DNA of 64,000 bases from CAZRHR01 sp964599915 (GCA_964599915.1 CAZRHR010000003.1:14146-78145); one strand, 5' to 3'. Positions 41,050 to 50,670 are shown, counted from the first letter of the stretch. The notes: generated by a model from the sequence alone, not told the origin. Numbers and translations: made by a program.

Positions 41050-41089
41050 TTTCTTCTTAAACGGGGATAAAAATACACAAAAAACTAAG

Positions 41090-43915
41090 TCAAGGGCCCA
41101 CCTGCAATTGTCGACCGTTGGAAATTCTCAAATGTCCACCACAAAGGGTTTCCACATAAGCCGCTTGGCCATTGCTGTCGGAGATAACCGGATCTAAACT
41201 ACCTGGGTGTGAAGATTTAATAATATACACCCTGTGACTGCTGGTGGGAACGACCCCTGCACTCCAGTTCCCGGCGTGATGCCAATTGGCTGTTCCAGCG
41301 CCTCCTGTCCAAACATTGAGGGTGCTTTGGTAATGATTTAAAGCCAATTGTGCCGCATTTTGAATGGCTGAAAACTGGTCTCCCACTACAAAAGCCATGC
41401 TTACAATGGCGCATTGGCCGGGGGCTAAACTATCCACCACGGTTCCCAAATATTGCGCGGGATCTCCTACGGTAGATAAAGCTCTGCCAATACCGCCTGT
41501 CATGGCCGTCCATTTTTCAGACTGCGAGAATCCATTGGTTACCGTAATACTTCCCCCTGTTCCGCCTACATCGAATGCATAATAATGGGGTGTGGTTCCA
41601 TTTAAAAGAACCATACCACTACCCCGCCCTCCTAACTGGCTAATTTGCCAACCCAAACGGCGGGTGGCATCCCATCCTGCTTGGTTGGGTGTGGTAAAAA
41701 ATAAGGTATCGGCTACATCTTGGTCGCAATAATAACCGACAAAAACATTCTTCAGGCCAGTTACCGTTGTATTTCTTAAAATATGGTCCATGAAAATGAT
41801 GCCCGCTTTGGGCCCGGACGAATCTCCATAGGCCATGCGGGTTACTTCTACCCCAATGGCATTGACACCCGCACCACTATCATTGAATCTGGAGGTAATT
41901 CTTAGGTCACCAAAATGCGTTCTTTGGTCTTTAACCATAGGCTGAACACTCACAAAATGGTTGTCCGTAACTAATGGGCAGCATCCGGCTAAAGGATCTG
42001 AAAGTGTCGCGTTAGACACCCTGTTGTTATGGCCAATCATTAGGCTGAAGGGCGCGTAAAACTGCTCCAACAAATAGTTGGGGCCATTCGACTTTCTCCA
42101 ACCTATGCCTGTTTGGGTGGCCGCATCCGTATAACCCAATCGACCGTTGTTCCCAAGGGTCAAATGGTTTTGGTTGCTGGTCCAATTATAATGATCTGGC
42201 TGCAAAAACAGGAAAAAATCTGTGTGGCCTGCCCGGCTGGTATCTTGATACGTCACCCTAAACCTTACCAAATGATTGGTAGGACAAGTATTTTTCACCA
42301 CAAAGCGAAAGGGTTGGTTGGAATGGGAAAACGATTGCATACTACCCACCACCCCAATTTGTAGGGTGCTGTCTAGCAGTTGCACATGTGCGGAGTTATG
42401 GGTAAGGGCGGCAGATAAAATGGAGGTAGAAGGGCGAAGAGCATTTAATGAAAAACCTCTAATTTCTACGGTATCACCAACTAGAAAAATGCCATCAGCA
42501 TCTTGATCCAGGAAGGTTCTGTTTCTAAAATGCATCCAAGCGCCCGTGGAATCCATCACTGCATTTTTCAAATCTAGTCGGCCGTAACCCATCCGACCAG
42601 CAAAGGAGGTGTTTCCGGTTAAATTATCTATCTGAACGGAAGTGGCTTTGAGTCTTGCCCCCACTTGAAAAGGGGTCATCCAAGGGAACCGAGAAAGAAC
42701 AATGCCGGCCGCTCCGGAGACCACAGAAGAGGCTTCGCTGGAACCACTACCGGTGCCATAACTTGTTCCAAACGTCCGATAGATCCCTTCGCCTGGCGCG
42801 GCAAGTTCAATTAATTCATAGAAAGAACTACCGCTCCATTTCAGGTCATTCACATTGGTGGCGGTAACGCCTAAAACTTCTTCAAAAGCTGCCGGATAAA
42901 TAGGCACCGTGTTATTTGAATTTCCAGCCGCCGCAATCACTAATTTTCCCTGATCCATCACGGCCCAGCGCATCACGTCTCTGCCCAATTGTGTGGCATA
43001 CGTGCCACCCCAAGAACAATTGATTACATCGGCTCCAGCCCTTACTGCATAGGCGACTGCTTGATACCCCCTCACCCATCCTTGGCCAGTACGCACCATT
43101 TTCACCGGTAAATATTTACAATTCCAACCAATACCAGCCACGCCCAAAGCATTGTTGGTAGTTGCGGCAGCTATGCCACACATGGCTGTTCCGTGCACGG
43201 AAGCCGTAGAACCATCACTTGGATTATACGATGGATTATTGTCTCCATCACCCACGTCCCAACCTCTGAAATTATCGATATATCCATCGGCATCATTATC
43301 AATACCATCTATTGGGTCTGCATAATTGTATTTGATGTTTCCCAATAAATCAGGGTGGGAAAAATTGGTACCTCCATCTACAACAGCAATAACTACATTG
43401 GTATCACCTGTGGTCAGGTTGTACGCATCGTAAGCCCTGATTCGAGAAAAGTAATACTGGCTTCCATGATTGGCATCATTAGGCGTAAGCAAAGGTTGTA
43501 CGATAGGAAGAGGTTCCGCCCATTCAAACTTTCCCGTTCCAAGTACCAAAGAAACAAGTCTGGGCATGGGAGTTTGAGATTGGACAGGAATCTCATAAAT
43601 TAAACTAAGGTCTGTAGAAGGAAGCCCATAGACATTGAATGGTTGAACCGGCGCGGATTCATTGGGGAAAGCTTTTTGTGGCATGCCTAAACCTAAAGCT
43701 TTGGCATGATTAACCCAATAATTATTTAAATCACTAAATAAAAAACGATAATTCGGCTGTAGCTTCACAACTAAAATAGTTGGCTCGTAATCGACGCCTG
43801 CTTGTCCATAGGCCATTGGAAACCACCTTACATCTGCGTTATCTGCGACTTGTCCAAAAACCAAACCCTTTAAAACAAGGGCCAAGGCAAGGCTACACCA
43901 GTTTTTTCTCATCAT
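41090..43915 (-). CDS. Secreted subtilisin-family (S8) serine protease
   Basis: 941 residues. Signal peptide ~1-21. A propeptide-like region (~30-140) precedes the S8 domain ~150-415. The catalytic triad is D180 (VVDGGTNFSHPDL), H241 (SVHGTAMCGIAA) and S393, with oxyanion N332 (IAAAGNSNN). The Ser motif reads GSSEASSVVSG in place of the usual GTSxAxPxVxG: Thr and Pro are both Ser. An EF-hand-like DNDADGYIDN (~206-215) may bind Ca2+. Residues ~470-860 are beta-sandwich material. The C-terminus (NWSAGVVPTSSHRVYI ... LQVGP) is a beta-solenoid-like segment that ends without a visible sorting domain. It is exported and probably degrades extracellular protein. Confidence 0.88.
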   Translation of the reverse strand: MMRKNWCSLALALVLKGLVFGQVADNADVRWFPMAYGQAGVDYEPTILVVKLQPNYRFLFSDLNNYWVNHAKALGLGMPQKAFPNESAPVQPFNVYGLPSTDLSLIYEIPVQSQTPMPRLVSLVLGTGKFEWAEPLPIVQPLLTPNDANHGSQYYFSRIRAYDAYNLTTGDTNVVIAVVDGGTNFSHPDLLGNIKYNYADPIDGIDNDADGYIDNFRGWDVGDGDNNPSYNPSDGSTASVHGTAMCGIAAATTNNALGVAGIGWNCKYLPVKMVRTGQGWVRGYQAVAYAVRAGADVINCSWGGTYATQLGRDVMRWAVMDQGKLVIAAAGNSNNTVPIYPAAFEEVLGVTATNVNDLKWSGSSFYELIELAAPGEGIYRTFGTSYGTGSGSSEASSVVSGAAGIVLSRFPWMTPFQVGARLKATSVQIDNLTGNTSFAGRMGYGRLDLKNAVMDSTGAWMHFRNRTFLDQDADGIFLVGDTVEIRGFSLNALRPSTSILSAALTHNSAHVQLLDSTLQIGVVGSMQSFSHSNQPFRFVVKNTCPTNHLVRFRVTYQDTSRAGHTDFFLFLQPDHYNWTSNQNHLTLGNNGRLGYTDAATQTGIGWRKSNGPNYLLEQFYAPFSLMIGHNNRVSNATLSDPLAGCCPLVTDNHFVSVQPMVKDQRTHFGDLRITSRFNDSGAGVNAIGVEVTRMAYGDSSGPKAGIIFMDHILRNTTVTGLKNVFVGYYCDQDVADTLFFTTPNQAGWDATRRLGWQISQLGGRGSGMVLLNGTTPHYYAFDVGGTGGSITVTNGFSQSEKWTAMTGGIGRALSTVGDPAQYLGTVVDSLAPGQCAIVSMAFVVGDQFSAIQNAAQLALNHYQSTLNVWTGGAGTANWHHAGNWSAGVVPTSSHRVYIIKSSHPGSLDPVISDSNGQAAYVETLCGGHLRISNGRQLQVGP

Positions 43916-44046
43916 TAAATTTCTTCACTAGGGTTCTAAACGGGTTAAAATTACAAAATTTAAATGAGGCAAGAAAAATGGTTTTTCATTGAATTGAACT
44001 CGCGTGAAAAAGGATTCCTATTAAGTTGCAGACCTCATAAAAAAGT

Positions 44047-46332
44047 TTGAAATTTGTTTCAACCTTTATGAGACAACTTACCCCATTTTTGTTTTTTATT
44101 TCGGGTTTTCTTTTCACCCTAAATGCCCAACCTTGTATTCGTGTTGAATCCATGTTGGTCGATGCCTGTGGTAATCCGGAAGGAGAAAATGAAATGGTTC
44201 GATTCCGAACTGGAAATACACCATTAAACACTTCAGATTTAACAGTTACATGGCCTACCAATGGTTGGTTAGGTGTGTGTCAGAACGCCCAAACCGCAGC
44301 TTCTGTAGCGCAAATCAATGCCGGAATTACCCAATGTGGTTTTGTCTTGGAACCGCCCGGTGGAATCATTCCTCCACAAGCCCAAGTGGTTTTGGTCACT
44401 TCGACCAACTTTAATCCCACATTTAATCCATTTACGGCACTTTCTGACACCATTTACATGATTTTTCAATGTGCAGGTAACTTTCAAGGTCATCTAGCCA
44501 ATGCTACTTCTTCGGGGGTTAGAACCGTTACTTTGTCTTTTTCTTCACCTGCAGGTTGCAGTCAATCGGTAACTTACGATTGTGGTTTGCTCACCGATAT
44601 TTTCGGGAATACAGGAATTACAGGAAATACACCTTCTGACCGGGATGGTGCAGCAGTGGTCTATGCACCCAATGGTGCGGTCTCCTACCCCAATCTGGGG
44701 TGTCAGGCGCCCATTGTTCCTGGATTTGTAGATGCAGGAACAGCCCAAGCCGGATGTGCGGGAGATACCCTTTGGCTCACGGGAAATGCGTCTTCCGTTT
44801 TTCAAACTTTTCAATGGACAGGCGGCAATGGTACCTTCACGCAGCCGACCCAATTGACCACGGGTTACGTTATTAGTCCACTTGATTTTCCGCTGGTTTC
44901 TTTAACCCTAACAGGTACAAGATGTAATGGTACATTAGCGGATGGTATCAGCTTGAATATTAATCCTACTCCATCTGTGCAAATTCAGCCAAGCGGGTTA
45001 ATTGGCATTTGCAATGGAAGTCCCATTACCCTCAATGCAACCGCTACTGGCCCCGTTTCTTGGTCCAATGGAACCACCGGAAATTCAGCCACTTTCACCG
45101 CTGCCGGTTGGGTGTTGGCAAGCACCACCAACAGCTGTGGAACGGATTTGGATTCGGTTCAATTGGTGGATGGGCTTCCTCCTAATGTTCAGATTAACAA
45201 TACCACGCCGGCTCCCTATTGTCCGGGAGACCAAGTGGTGTTAACCGCCAGTTCTGCTTCTCAGGTGAGTTGGGGTTGGAGCACCGGTGCCAATGGCGCT
45301 TCTATTCAGGTTTCTGCTTCAGGAACCTACACAGCCACTGCCACCAATGCATGTGGAAGCAGTTCGTCTTCTTTGACCCTCAACTTTACACCGGCACCTC
45401 AACTCAACATTTTAACCCCACCCAATCCTATTCTTTGCACCGGACAAACGCTTCTTTTAGAGGCCCAAGGAAATGGAACCATTCAGTGGAATGGCCAAAC
45501 CCAAAATCCATTTCCCGTGAATGTAGGAGGCGTGTACACGGTTATGGTTACCAATCCCTGTGGCGTCGTGTCCCAACAATTGGTGGTGACTGAGAATCCC
45601 GTTCCTAGCATAAGCTATCCTGGCAATCTTCCTATTGGCATTTGCCAAGGCCAATCGCTCAATCTTACGGTGAACAGCAACGTTCCCGTCTCATGGAATA
45701 CCGGCGCTAGCGGCTCCTCTATTTTGGTTCTCCAAGCCGGAACCTATCAGGCCATTGCGCAAAATACCTGCGGAGCAGATACGCTTGTATTGAATGTACA
45801 AAGTTCAAATCTTCAGGTAGGCTTATCTGCCACGCCATTGATTGGTGTTTCGCCCGTAGAAGTCCAATTTACACCGACTTGGGCAGGGGCGGATACCGTG
45901 CGCTGGGATGTCCCTGCACTTTTACCCGCCAATGGAGGCATTTCGACGGTGCTTTACGATACCATGGCCACCCTCATGTACACACTTACCGGAGTTGACA
46001 CCTTTGGTTGTGCGGCGTACGCCAGTATTTCAATTCAAATTGCTCCAGATAGAAACTACGGCTTTTTTGTCCCAAACACTTTTACGCCCAATGGAGATGG
46101 AATTAATGATGTGTTCAAAGCGCATGGATTTGGTATTACCACCCTCAAAGGCATCATTGTGAATCGTTGGGGACAAATTATTTATGAAATGGGCGACTTA
46201 GCCCACGCGTGGGACGGACGGGTATCACCGGACGAATTTGCCCCACTTGGTGTGTACACCTACCGGTTTGAAATACAGAACAAAGCTTTTGAAACCTTCA
46301 CTTTTACAGGAAAAGTGAACCTAGTGAGATAA
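44047..46332 (+). CDS. Gliding motility-type (CHU_C, T9SS type B) surface protein with Ig-like repeats
   Basis: 761 residues. Signal peptide ~1-18. An N-terminal lamin-tail-like domain spans ~20-220 with several Cys (IRVESMLVDACGNPEGENEMVRF). Four ~70-residue Ig/PKD-like repeats follow (~310-600), each with the pattern I/Y-C-x-G near the start, V/I-x-W in the middle and N-x-C-G near the end. The C-terminal ~90 residues are the gliding-motility-associated type B sorting domain (FVPNTFTPNGDGINDVF, IVNRWGQIIYEM, GVYTYRF). The protein is exported by the T9SS and probably stays at the surface. It overlaps the convergent peptide-binding lipoprotein gene by 12 bp. Confidence 0.9.
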   Translation: MKFVSTFMRQLTPFLFFISGFLFTLNAQPCIRVESMLVDACGNPEGENEMVRFRTGNTPLNTSDLTVTWPTNGWLGVCQNAQTAASVAQINAGITQCGFVLEPPGGIIPPQAQVVLVTSTNFNPTFNPFTALSDTIYMIFQCAGNFQGHLANATSSGVRTVTLSFSSPAGCSQSVTYDCGLLTDIFGNTGITGNTPSDRDGAAVVYAPNGAVSYPNLGCQAPIVPGFVDAGTAQAGCAGDTLWLTGNASSVFQTFQWTGGNGTFTQPTQLTTGYVISPLDFPLVSLTLTGTRCNGTLADGISLNINPTPSVQIQPSGLIGICNGSPITLNATATGPVSWSNGTTGNSATFTAAGWVLASTTNSCGTDLDSVQLVDGLPPNVQINNTTPAPYCPGDQVVLTASSASQVSWGWSTGANGASIQVSASGTYTATATNACGSSSSSLTLNFTPAPQLNILTPPNPILCTGQTLLLEAQGNGTIQWNGQTQNPFPVNVGGVYTVMVTNPCGVVSQQLVVTENPVPSISYPGNLPIGICQGQSLNLTVNSNVPVSWNTGASGSSILVLQAGTYQAIAQNTCGADTLVLNVQSSNLQVGLSATPLIGVSPVEVQFTPTWAGADTVRWDVPALLPANGGISTVLYDTMATLMYTLTGVDTFGCAAYASISIQIAPDRNYGFFVPNTFTPNGDGINDVFKAHGFGITTLKGIIVNRWGQIIYEMGDLAHAWDGRVSPDEFAPLGVYTYRFEIQNKAFETFTFTGKVNLVR

Positions 46333-47868
46333 TTCGTCCCAATTCCATGCGCCATTAGGCCAAAGACCGGGTTTCACCCCATTTTTTCTGTAAAATATCA
46401 CCTGTTGGTCATACCAAAGTGGAATGACTGGCATGTCCATGTACAAGCTCTTTTCCATAGATGCCATGGTTTTTTCATCCGGATTTCGTGAAAACGCCTC
46501 AAAGGCTTTGTTGAAATTCGGCTGATTCCATTGGGTATAATTGGGTCCGTTGGGCGTTTCCAAAGGCCCATAAAATAATTGGTAATAGTTTCGCGGGTCG
46601 GGATAATCTGCAATCCAAGAAGCTCTGAAACAGGTGTATCGGCCATTGGCAATGCCAGATTTCAAGGTGGCCCGATCCACCACTTCGGTTTTACATGCGA
46701 GGCCAAAATTTCTCCATTGCCCCACAATGGCTGTGGCTATATCAGTATAAGCAGGGTCAGTGTAAAGGGTTAATAAAGGTACGTCTTCTGGCTTTGTAAA
46801 ACCACAAGATTGAAGAAGTGGCAGCACGGAATCCGGATAAAAATCATACGTAAATTCCGAAGAAAAAGGTCTTAAAACCTCAGGAATCATGCCATGCGTG
46901 GCTATTGTGCCCACATTGGCGCGTAATTCGCGAATTAGGGCTTGCCGGTCCAAGGCGAAGGCATAAGCCCGGCGTAAGGCTGGATATTTGGCGAGTGGAT
47001 GATCCGTCGCTTTTACCCGAAACCCTAAGTATTCCGTATTGTAAAATGGAAATTTTTGGAAAATGAAATCTTCAGCATATTCATGCCTAAGTTGGCCCGT
47101 GCCATCAAGAAGCCGATCTCTATAAGCGGGCTGAATACCTAATAAAACCTCAAGGCGCCCCGCAAGAAATTCCAAAAAAGCCGTTTGTGCATCTTTTAAA
47201 AAATAAACCGCCACTCGGTCACAAGCCACTTTACCTTGCCAGTAAGAGGAAAAACCAGCTAAAATTAAACGCTGCTCAGGCACCCATTTCAGCAAAGAAA
47301 ATGGGCCTGTACCCAATGGGTGGCTTACAATGGTGGCAGAATTTTCCAGGATTTGACGTTGGGATAAAATGCCCGTAAGGGGCGTAGCCAACCTCAGGTA
47401 AAACATGGCATCCGGTTCGTTCAATTCAAAAATGAGGGTCGAATCTGTTTCCACCTTCATTTCCGACACAGGGTGTAAAATCCATGCTGCCCGTGGTTTG
47501 GTTTTCAGGCGTTGAAAACTAGCCAAAACATCTTTAGAAGACAGCGTATCTGAAAATCCTGAGGCGTTTGGGTGAAAAAGGACCCCTGAACGAAGGGTGA
47601 AATGCCAGCGCATTTTTCTTTCGTCAGAGGACCAAGACAAAGCCAAACCAGGAGTGCCATCCGGCTTCACCAAGGTTTCCAAAAGCATAGATGTTGCCCG
47701 CAAATGCGCCAAATGGAGGGCATCTGTTGGGTCAAGCGATTGAATTCCTTGAGGCTCATTGTACCGGAAAATCTTTGTGGCATTAACCGTTGGACTAGGC
47801 GAAACATGGCAGCCGATGGCCACGCAGGTTAAACCTAGAGTTAAACTTAGCCTTTGGAGGATTTTCAT
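46321..47868 (-). CDS. Peptide/oligopeptide ABC transporter substrate-binding lipoprotein (SBP_bac_5)
   Basis: 515 residues. The lipoprotein signal ends at C20 (TCVAIGC). It has the family-5 extracellular solute-binding fold with characteristic segments: the opening NEPQGIQSLDPTDALHLAHLRATSMLLETLV (~39-68), the conserved 'F.LR.GV.FH....' region as WHFTLRSGVLFHPNASGFSDTLSSKDVLASFQRL (~90-122), GTGPFSLLKW (~196), and the late block ASWIADYPDPRNYYQLFYGP (~427). It would bind peptides or other solutes in the periplasm for an ABC importer. No permease or ATPase genes adjoin it, so it is an orphan. It is divergent from nudL with a 29-bp gap. Confidence 0.9.
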   Translation of the reverse strand: MKILQRLSLTLGLTCVAIGCHVSPSPTVNATKIFRYNEPQGIQSLDPTDALHLAHLRATSMLLETLVKPDGTPGLALSWSSDERKMRWHFTLRSGVLFHPNASGFSDTLSSKDVLASFQRLKTKPRAAWILHPVSEMKVETDSTLIFELNEPDAMFYLRLATPLTGILSQRQILENSATIVSHPLGTGPFSLLKWVPEQRLILAGFSSYWQGKVACDRVAVYFLKDAQTAFLEFLAGRLEVLLGIQPAYRDRLLDGTGQLRHEYAEDFIFQKFPFYNTEYLGFRVKATDHPLAKYPALRRAYAFALDRQALIRELRANVGTIATHGMIPEVLRPFSSEFTYDFYPDSVLPLLQSCGFTKPEDVPLLTLYTDPAYTDIATAIVGQWRNFGLACKTEVVDRATLKSGIANGRYTCFRASWIADYPDPRNYYQLFYGPLETPNGPNYTQWNQPNFNKAFEAFSRNPDEKTMASMEKSLYMDMPVIPLWYDQQVIFYRKNGVKPGLWPNGAWNWDELSH

Positions 47869-47881
47869 GGGGTAAAAATCT

Positions 47882-47889
47882 TAATTTTG
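47882..47889 (+). promoter_or_regulatory. -7 promoter box (TAatTTTG) of the Nudix gene
   Basis: A perfect TAnnTTTG 8 nt upstream of the Nudix ATG, inside the 29-bp divergent spacer with the peptide-binding gene. Confidence 0.45.
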
Positions 47890-47897
47890 AGCTTCAC

Positions 47898-48524
47898 ATG
47901 CTGCATTTTACTCCTGAATATTTCCAAAATCAGCTGGCCACCCCCAACCCAGCCAGGGTTCAGGTGAGGCAGGAAATGATGTACACGGGCCGGAATGGCA
48001 TGATACAGAAGGAGCCAGAAACATGGAAAGAAAGCGCGGTGCTTATGATTTTGTGGGAAAAGAATGCAGAATGGCATACATTATTGATGCAAAGAAACCT
48101 TTATGAGGGTGCGCATTCGGGCCAAATTTCTTTTCCGGGCGGTCGCAAAGAAAAAGAAGATTTCACCCTATGGGACACCGCCCTCCGCGAAACCACGGAA
48201 GAAACCGGAATTTCCGCCTCATCCTTGACTTTCCTCGGTGCCTTATCGCCCCTTCATATTCCCGTAAGTGGTTTTTATGTGCATCCCTTTGTGGCTTTTC
48301 ATCAAGGTCCACCTTCCCTGAACCCCGATCCACGAGAAGTACATCATGTTTTAGAAGTCCCCTTGACCTCACTTTGGCATCCCTCTGTAAAAACAAAGCA
48401 AAATTTAAAAGTCAGGACATTAGAGTTAACCGACGTTCCCGGATATGGCTGGAAGGATTATTTCATTTGGGGGGCCACAGCCATTATGCTGAGGGAAGCG
48501 GAATTTTTGTTTGTTCAACGCTGA
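47898..48524 (+). CDS. nudL: Nudix hydrolase, CoA pyrophosphatase-like
   Basis: 208 residues. The Nudix box is intact: GGRKEKEDFTLWDTALRETTEETG (~81-104) fits G-x5-E-x7-REUxEExGU with a two-residue extension before the A-LRE. The preceding LLMQRNLYEGAHSGQISFPGG (~61-81), especially 'HxGqiSFPGG', is the signature of the CoA pyrophosphatase (NudL/PCD1) subgroup, which cleaves CoA and its derivatives to 3',5'-ADP and 4'-phosphopantetheine. coaD, of CoA synthesis, lies 1.7 kb downstream. It overlaps the convergent small membrane-protein gene by 10 bp. Confidence 0.87.
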   Translation: MLHFTPEYFQNQLATPNPARVQVRQEMMYTGRNGMIQKEPETWKESAVLMILWEKNAEWHTLLMQRNLYEGAHSGQISFPGGRKEKEDFTLWDTALRETTEETGISASSLTFLGALSPLHIPVSGFYVHPFVAFHQGPPSLNPDPREVHHVLEVPLTSLWHPSVKTKQNLKVRTLELTDVPGYGWKDYFIWGATAIMLREAEFLFVQR

Positions 48525-48709
48525 AGCGCAAGGTTTTTCACCCACATGAGCAGGGCTATGGCCACCACGACCAATACAATGACCAGAAGACTTCCTTTAT
48601 AATGGGTTGTATGCATTTTTCGGTCCCGGATGTAGCTCCAGAACATGGCGATTAAAAAAACAGCAGCAAACGCGAGTGCAAAATAAAGGTGTCCTTTCCC
48701 AAATGGCAT
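48515..48709 (-). CDS. Small two-helix membrane protein, unknown function
   Basis: 64 residues from ATG 48709. Two hydrophobic helices (~6-24 and ~40-58) are joined by a basic loop YIRDRKMHTTHYKGS, giving a hairpin with the loop likely cytoplasmic. I recognise no family beyond a general resemblance to short Bacteroidota membrane proteins. A perfect -7 box (TATTTTTG, 48713-48720) lies just 3 nt upstream of the ATG, so the message is probably leaderless; a longer frame from TTG 48715 would begin inside this box. Its 3' end overlaps the convergent Nudix gene by 10 bp. Confidence 0.68.
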   Translation of the reverse strand: MPFGKGHLYFALAFAAVFLIAMFWSYIRDRKMHTTHYKGSLLVIVLVVVAIALLMWVKNLALQR

Positions 48710-48712
48710 GTG

Positions 48713-48720
48713 CAAAAATA
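48713..48720 (-). promoter_or_regulatory. -7 promoter box (TAttTTTG) of the small membrane-protein gene
   Basis: A perfect TAnnTTTG on the minus strand, 3 nt upstream of ATG 48709. Confidence 0.45.
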
Positions 48721-48797
48721 CCGATAAGTTCTGTAAAATGTTGGCTAATCACCTAGGAAATGGATGAAACGATGTTTCTGATGTTAGATTATTTCTT

Positions 48798-48805
48798 TAG
48801 TTTTG
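48798..48805 (+). promoter_or_regulatory. -7 promoter box (TAgtTTTG)
   Basis: A perfect TAnnTTTG 23 nt upstream of the ATG at 48829. Confidence 0.4.
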
Positions 48806-48828
48806 ACACATCCAAATAAAGGAATAAC

Positions 48829-49605
48829 ATGAAAGACTTTTGGGTTTCATTGAATAAAGGGTTGATTCCCGGCGTATTTGCCCTAGCGAGTTTGTTTCTC
48901 ATCATTGCAGGCATTTCGGGTGTAGGTATTCAGTCCATTAAATTTTTACTTGGTAGTGGCTTTACCTTCATTTTTTCTGTAGTTTGGTTATTGCTCGTTT
49001 TCAATTTAATACGTTCAAAGAAAGCCACCTATATTGCAGCAGGAATTACTTTGGTTAGTGCCGTGCTTGTATTCAGTATTTACCGCAGTATTGCAGAAAG
49101 GTTTGAGTTTATTGCCCAAGAGACCAAAGTAGTCAATACGGTAGTCCAGCGGATGAAAAAGATTCGCGAAGCTCAGGTGCTTTTCAGAGAAGTGAAGGGA
49201 GTCTACGCAGCTGATTTTTCTTCCCTCATTGCATTTATCCAAGAAGGTGAATATCCCATCATCCGCAAAACCGGAAATGCCGACGACTCAGTGGCCGTAG
49301 CGCGTGGATTGGTTAAAATTGACACCACTTGGGTGGCTGTTTTGGGTAACAAATTTATGGTAGATTTCCCACTAGATTCTTTACCTTTTGTGCCTTATGC
49401 CGCATCTGGAACCCAATTTAATATGGCCGCCGACCAATTGGATGTAGACGGAACTTTACTTCCTGTTTTCGAAGCTACAGCGCCGTATGCCGCCTTCTTA
49501 GGAAAACTCTACAAAGAAAACGGTTATGTTGCTCCGCCTGAGGATTCCCTTATTCGTGTAGGCTCCTTGACCGAGCCCACGACCAACGGAAACTGGAAAG
49601 AATAA
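48829..49605 (+). CDS. Conserved membrane protein of unknown function
   Basis: 258 residues. Three hydrophobic helices lie at ~15-34, ~42-62 and ~68-86, joined by short basic loops (IRSKK). A soluble C-terminal region (~90-258) follows; it begins with a helical stretch (FIAQETKVVNTVVQRMKKIREAQVLFREVKGVYAADFSSLIAFI). That stretch resembles the start of a type II pseudopilin or substrate-binding helix only superficially. The remainder contains short beta segments (MVDFPLDSLPFVPY, LDVDGTLLPVFEA). I see no catalytic motif. It precedes rsmD by 13 bp on the same strand, so the two are probably cotranscribed. Function unknown. Confidence 0.78.
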   Translation: MKDFWVSLNKGLIPGVFALASLFLIIAGISGVGIQSIKFLLGSGFTFIFSVVWLLLVFNLIRSKKATYIAAGITLVSAVLVFSIYRSIAERFEFIAQETKVVNTVVQRMKKIREAQVLFREVKGVYAADFSSLIAFIQEGEYPIIRKTGNADDSVAVARGLVKIDTTWVAVLGNKFMVDFPLDSLPFVPYAASGTQFNMAADQLDVDGTLLPVFEATAPYAAFLGKLYKENGYVAPPEDSLIRVGSLTEPTTNGNWKE

Positions 49606-49618
49606 TCCTTCCGACCGA

Positions 49619-50167
49619 GTGACCAGAATTATTGCCGGTTTTCTCAAGGGCCGTCAAATACATATTCCTAGCAACTTACCGGTTAGGCCGACAACGGACA
49701 GGGCCCGTGAGGCATTGTTCAGTAGCCTTGAAGCCATGATGGATCTTTCGGGAAAAAGGGTACTTGACCTTTGTGCCGGAACTGGAACCCTTGGATTTGA
49801 AGCCTTATCCCGAGATGCAGGGCATGTCGTTTTTGTAGACCAGCACCCTTCGGTGGTCAAACATTTACATTTACACGCCCAACAATGGAAGGTAGAAAAC
49901 CGCGTGACCATGGTCAGAAAAGCGGCCATTCCTTTTGCAACCTACTTCCAAGATCAACCTTTCGACCTTATTTTGGCAGATCCACCTTACGATATAGAAG
50001 GATTAGACCTGTGGCCGGATGCATTCCTTTCCAACCACCTTTTGGCTCCTGAAGGCATACTGGTGATTGAACACGCCAAAAAATGGAGCGATATATTTGA
50101 AAATCAACCTTATTGTTTCAAACAAAAGGCGTTTGGCACCGTACATTTTTCATATTTCCAGAGGTGA
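49619..50167 (+). CDS. rsmD: 16S rRNA (guanine966-N2)-methyltransferase
   Basis: 182 residues, normal for RsmD. It methylates G966 of 16S rRNA on the assembled 30S head. The start MTRIIAGFLKGRQIHIP followed by VRPTTDRAREALFSSL (~21-37) is the RsmD signature; SAM motif I is VLDLCAGTGTLGFEALSRDA (~49-68), and the catalytic motif IV is LADPPYD (~119-125). The start codon is GTG at 49619, chosen because the conserved N-terminal IIAG segment begins three residues in. It is followed at 50206 by coaD; rsmD-coaD adjacency is common in bacteria. Confidence 0.94.
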   Translation: MTRIIAGFLKGRQIHIPSNLPVRPTTDRAREALFSSLEAMMDLSGKRVLDLCAGTGTLGFEALSRDAGHVVFVDQHPSVVKHLHLHAQQWKVENRVTMVRKAAIPFATYFQDQPFDLILADPPYDIEGLDLWPDAFLSNHLLAPEGILVIEHAKKWSDIFENQPYCFKQKAFGTVHFSYFQR

Positions 50168-50205
50168 AATTCAAGGTCCGGAGGAAAAAGTCTTACCTTT
50201 AAACC

Positions 50206-50670
50206 ATGAGAATCGCGGTATATCCAGGAACATTTGACCCGGTGACCAAAGGCCATGAAGCCTTGGTGATTAGGGCCATTCCACTTTTTGACCAAATTAT
50301 CGTTGCGATTGGGCACAACGCCAAAAAGCAAACAGCTTTTTCACTTGAGCAAAGAATCGATTGGCTCAAGGAAGTCTTCGCCCCCTACCCTACCATTCAA
50401 GTTGCTTATTTTTCAGGTCTTACCATTCAATTTTGCGAGGAAAAGCAAGCCAAATTTATTTTAAGAGGACTACGTTCCAGTACAGATTTTGAATATGAAA
50501 GGAATATTTCCCAAGCCAATGCGGCACTTAACAAGGACATTGAAACCATTTTTATGGTCAGTGACCCCGGATTATCGGCCATAAATTCCTCCATTGTACG
50601 AGATATTTATCGTCATGGAGGCGACACCCGTCCATTCCTTCCTCAGGCTGTTTCTCTTCCAAGGCTGTAA
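50206..50670 (+). CDS. coaD: Phosphopantetheine adenylyltransferase
   Basis: 154 residues. It makes dephospho-CoA from ATP and 4'-phosphopantetheine, the fourth step of CoA synthesis. The nucleotidyltransferase signature is IAVYPGTFDPVTKGHEALV with the T/HxGH motif at T15-K-G-H18; the substrate-binding LRGLRSSTDFEYE (~85-97) and the C-terminal ISSxxVR equivalent SAINSSIVRDIYRHGGD (~126-142) are intact. Pairing with rsmD upstream is a common arrangement. A TACCTTTA box (one base off consensus) lies 5 nt before the ATG. Confidence 0.95.
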   Translation: MRIAVYPGTFDPVTKGHEALVIRAIPLFDQIIVAIGHNAKKQTAFSLEQRIDWLKEVFAPYPTIQVAYFSGLTIQFCEEKQAKFILRGLRSSTDFEYERNISQANAALNKDIETIFMVSDPGLSAINSSIVRDIYRHGGDTRPFLPQAVSLPRL

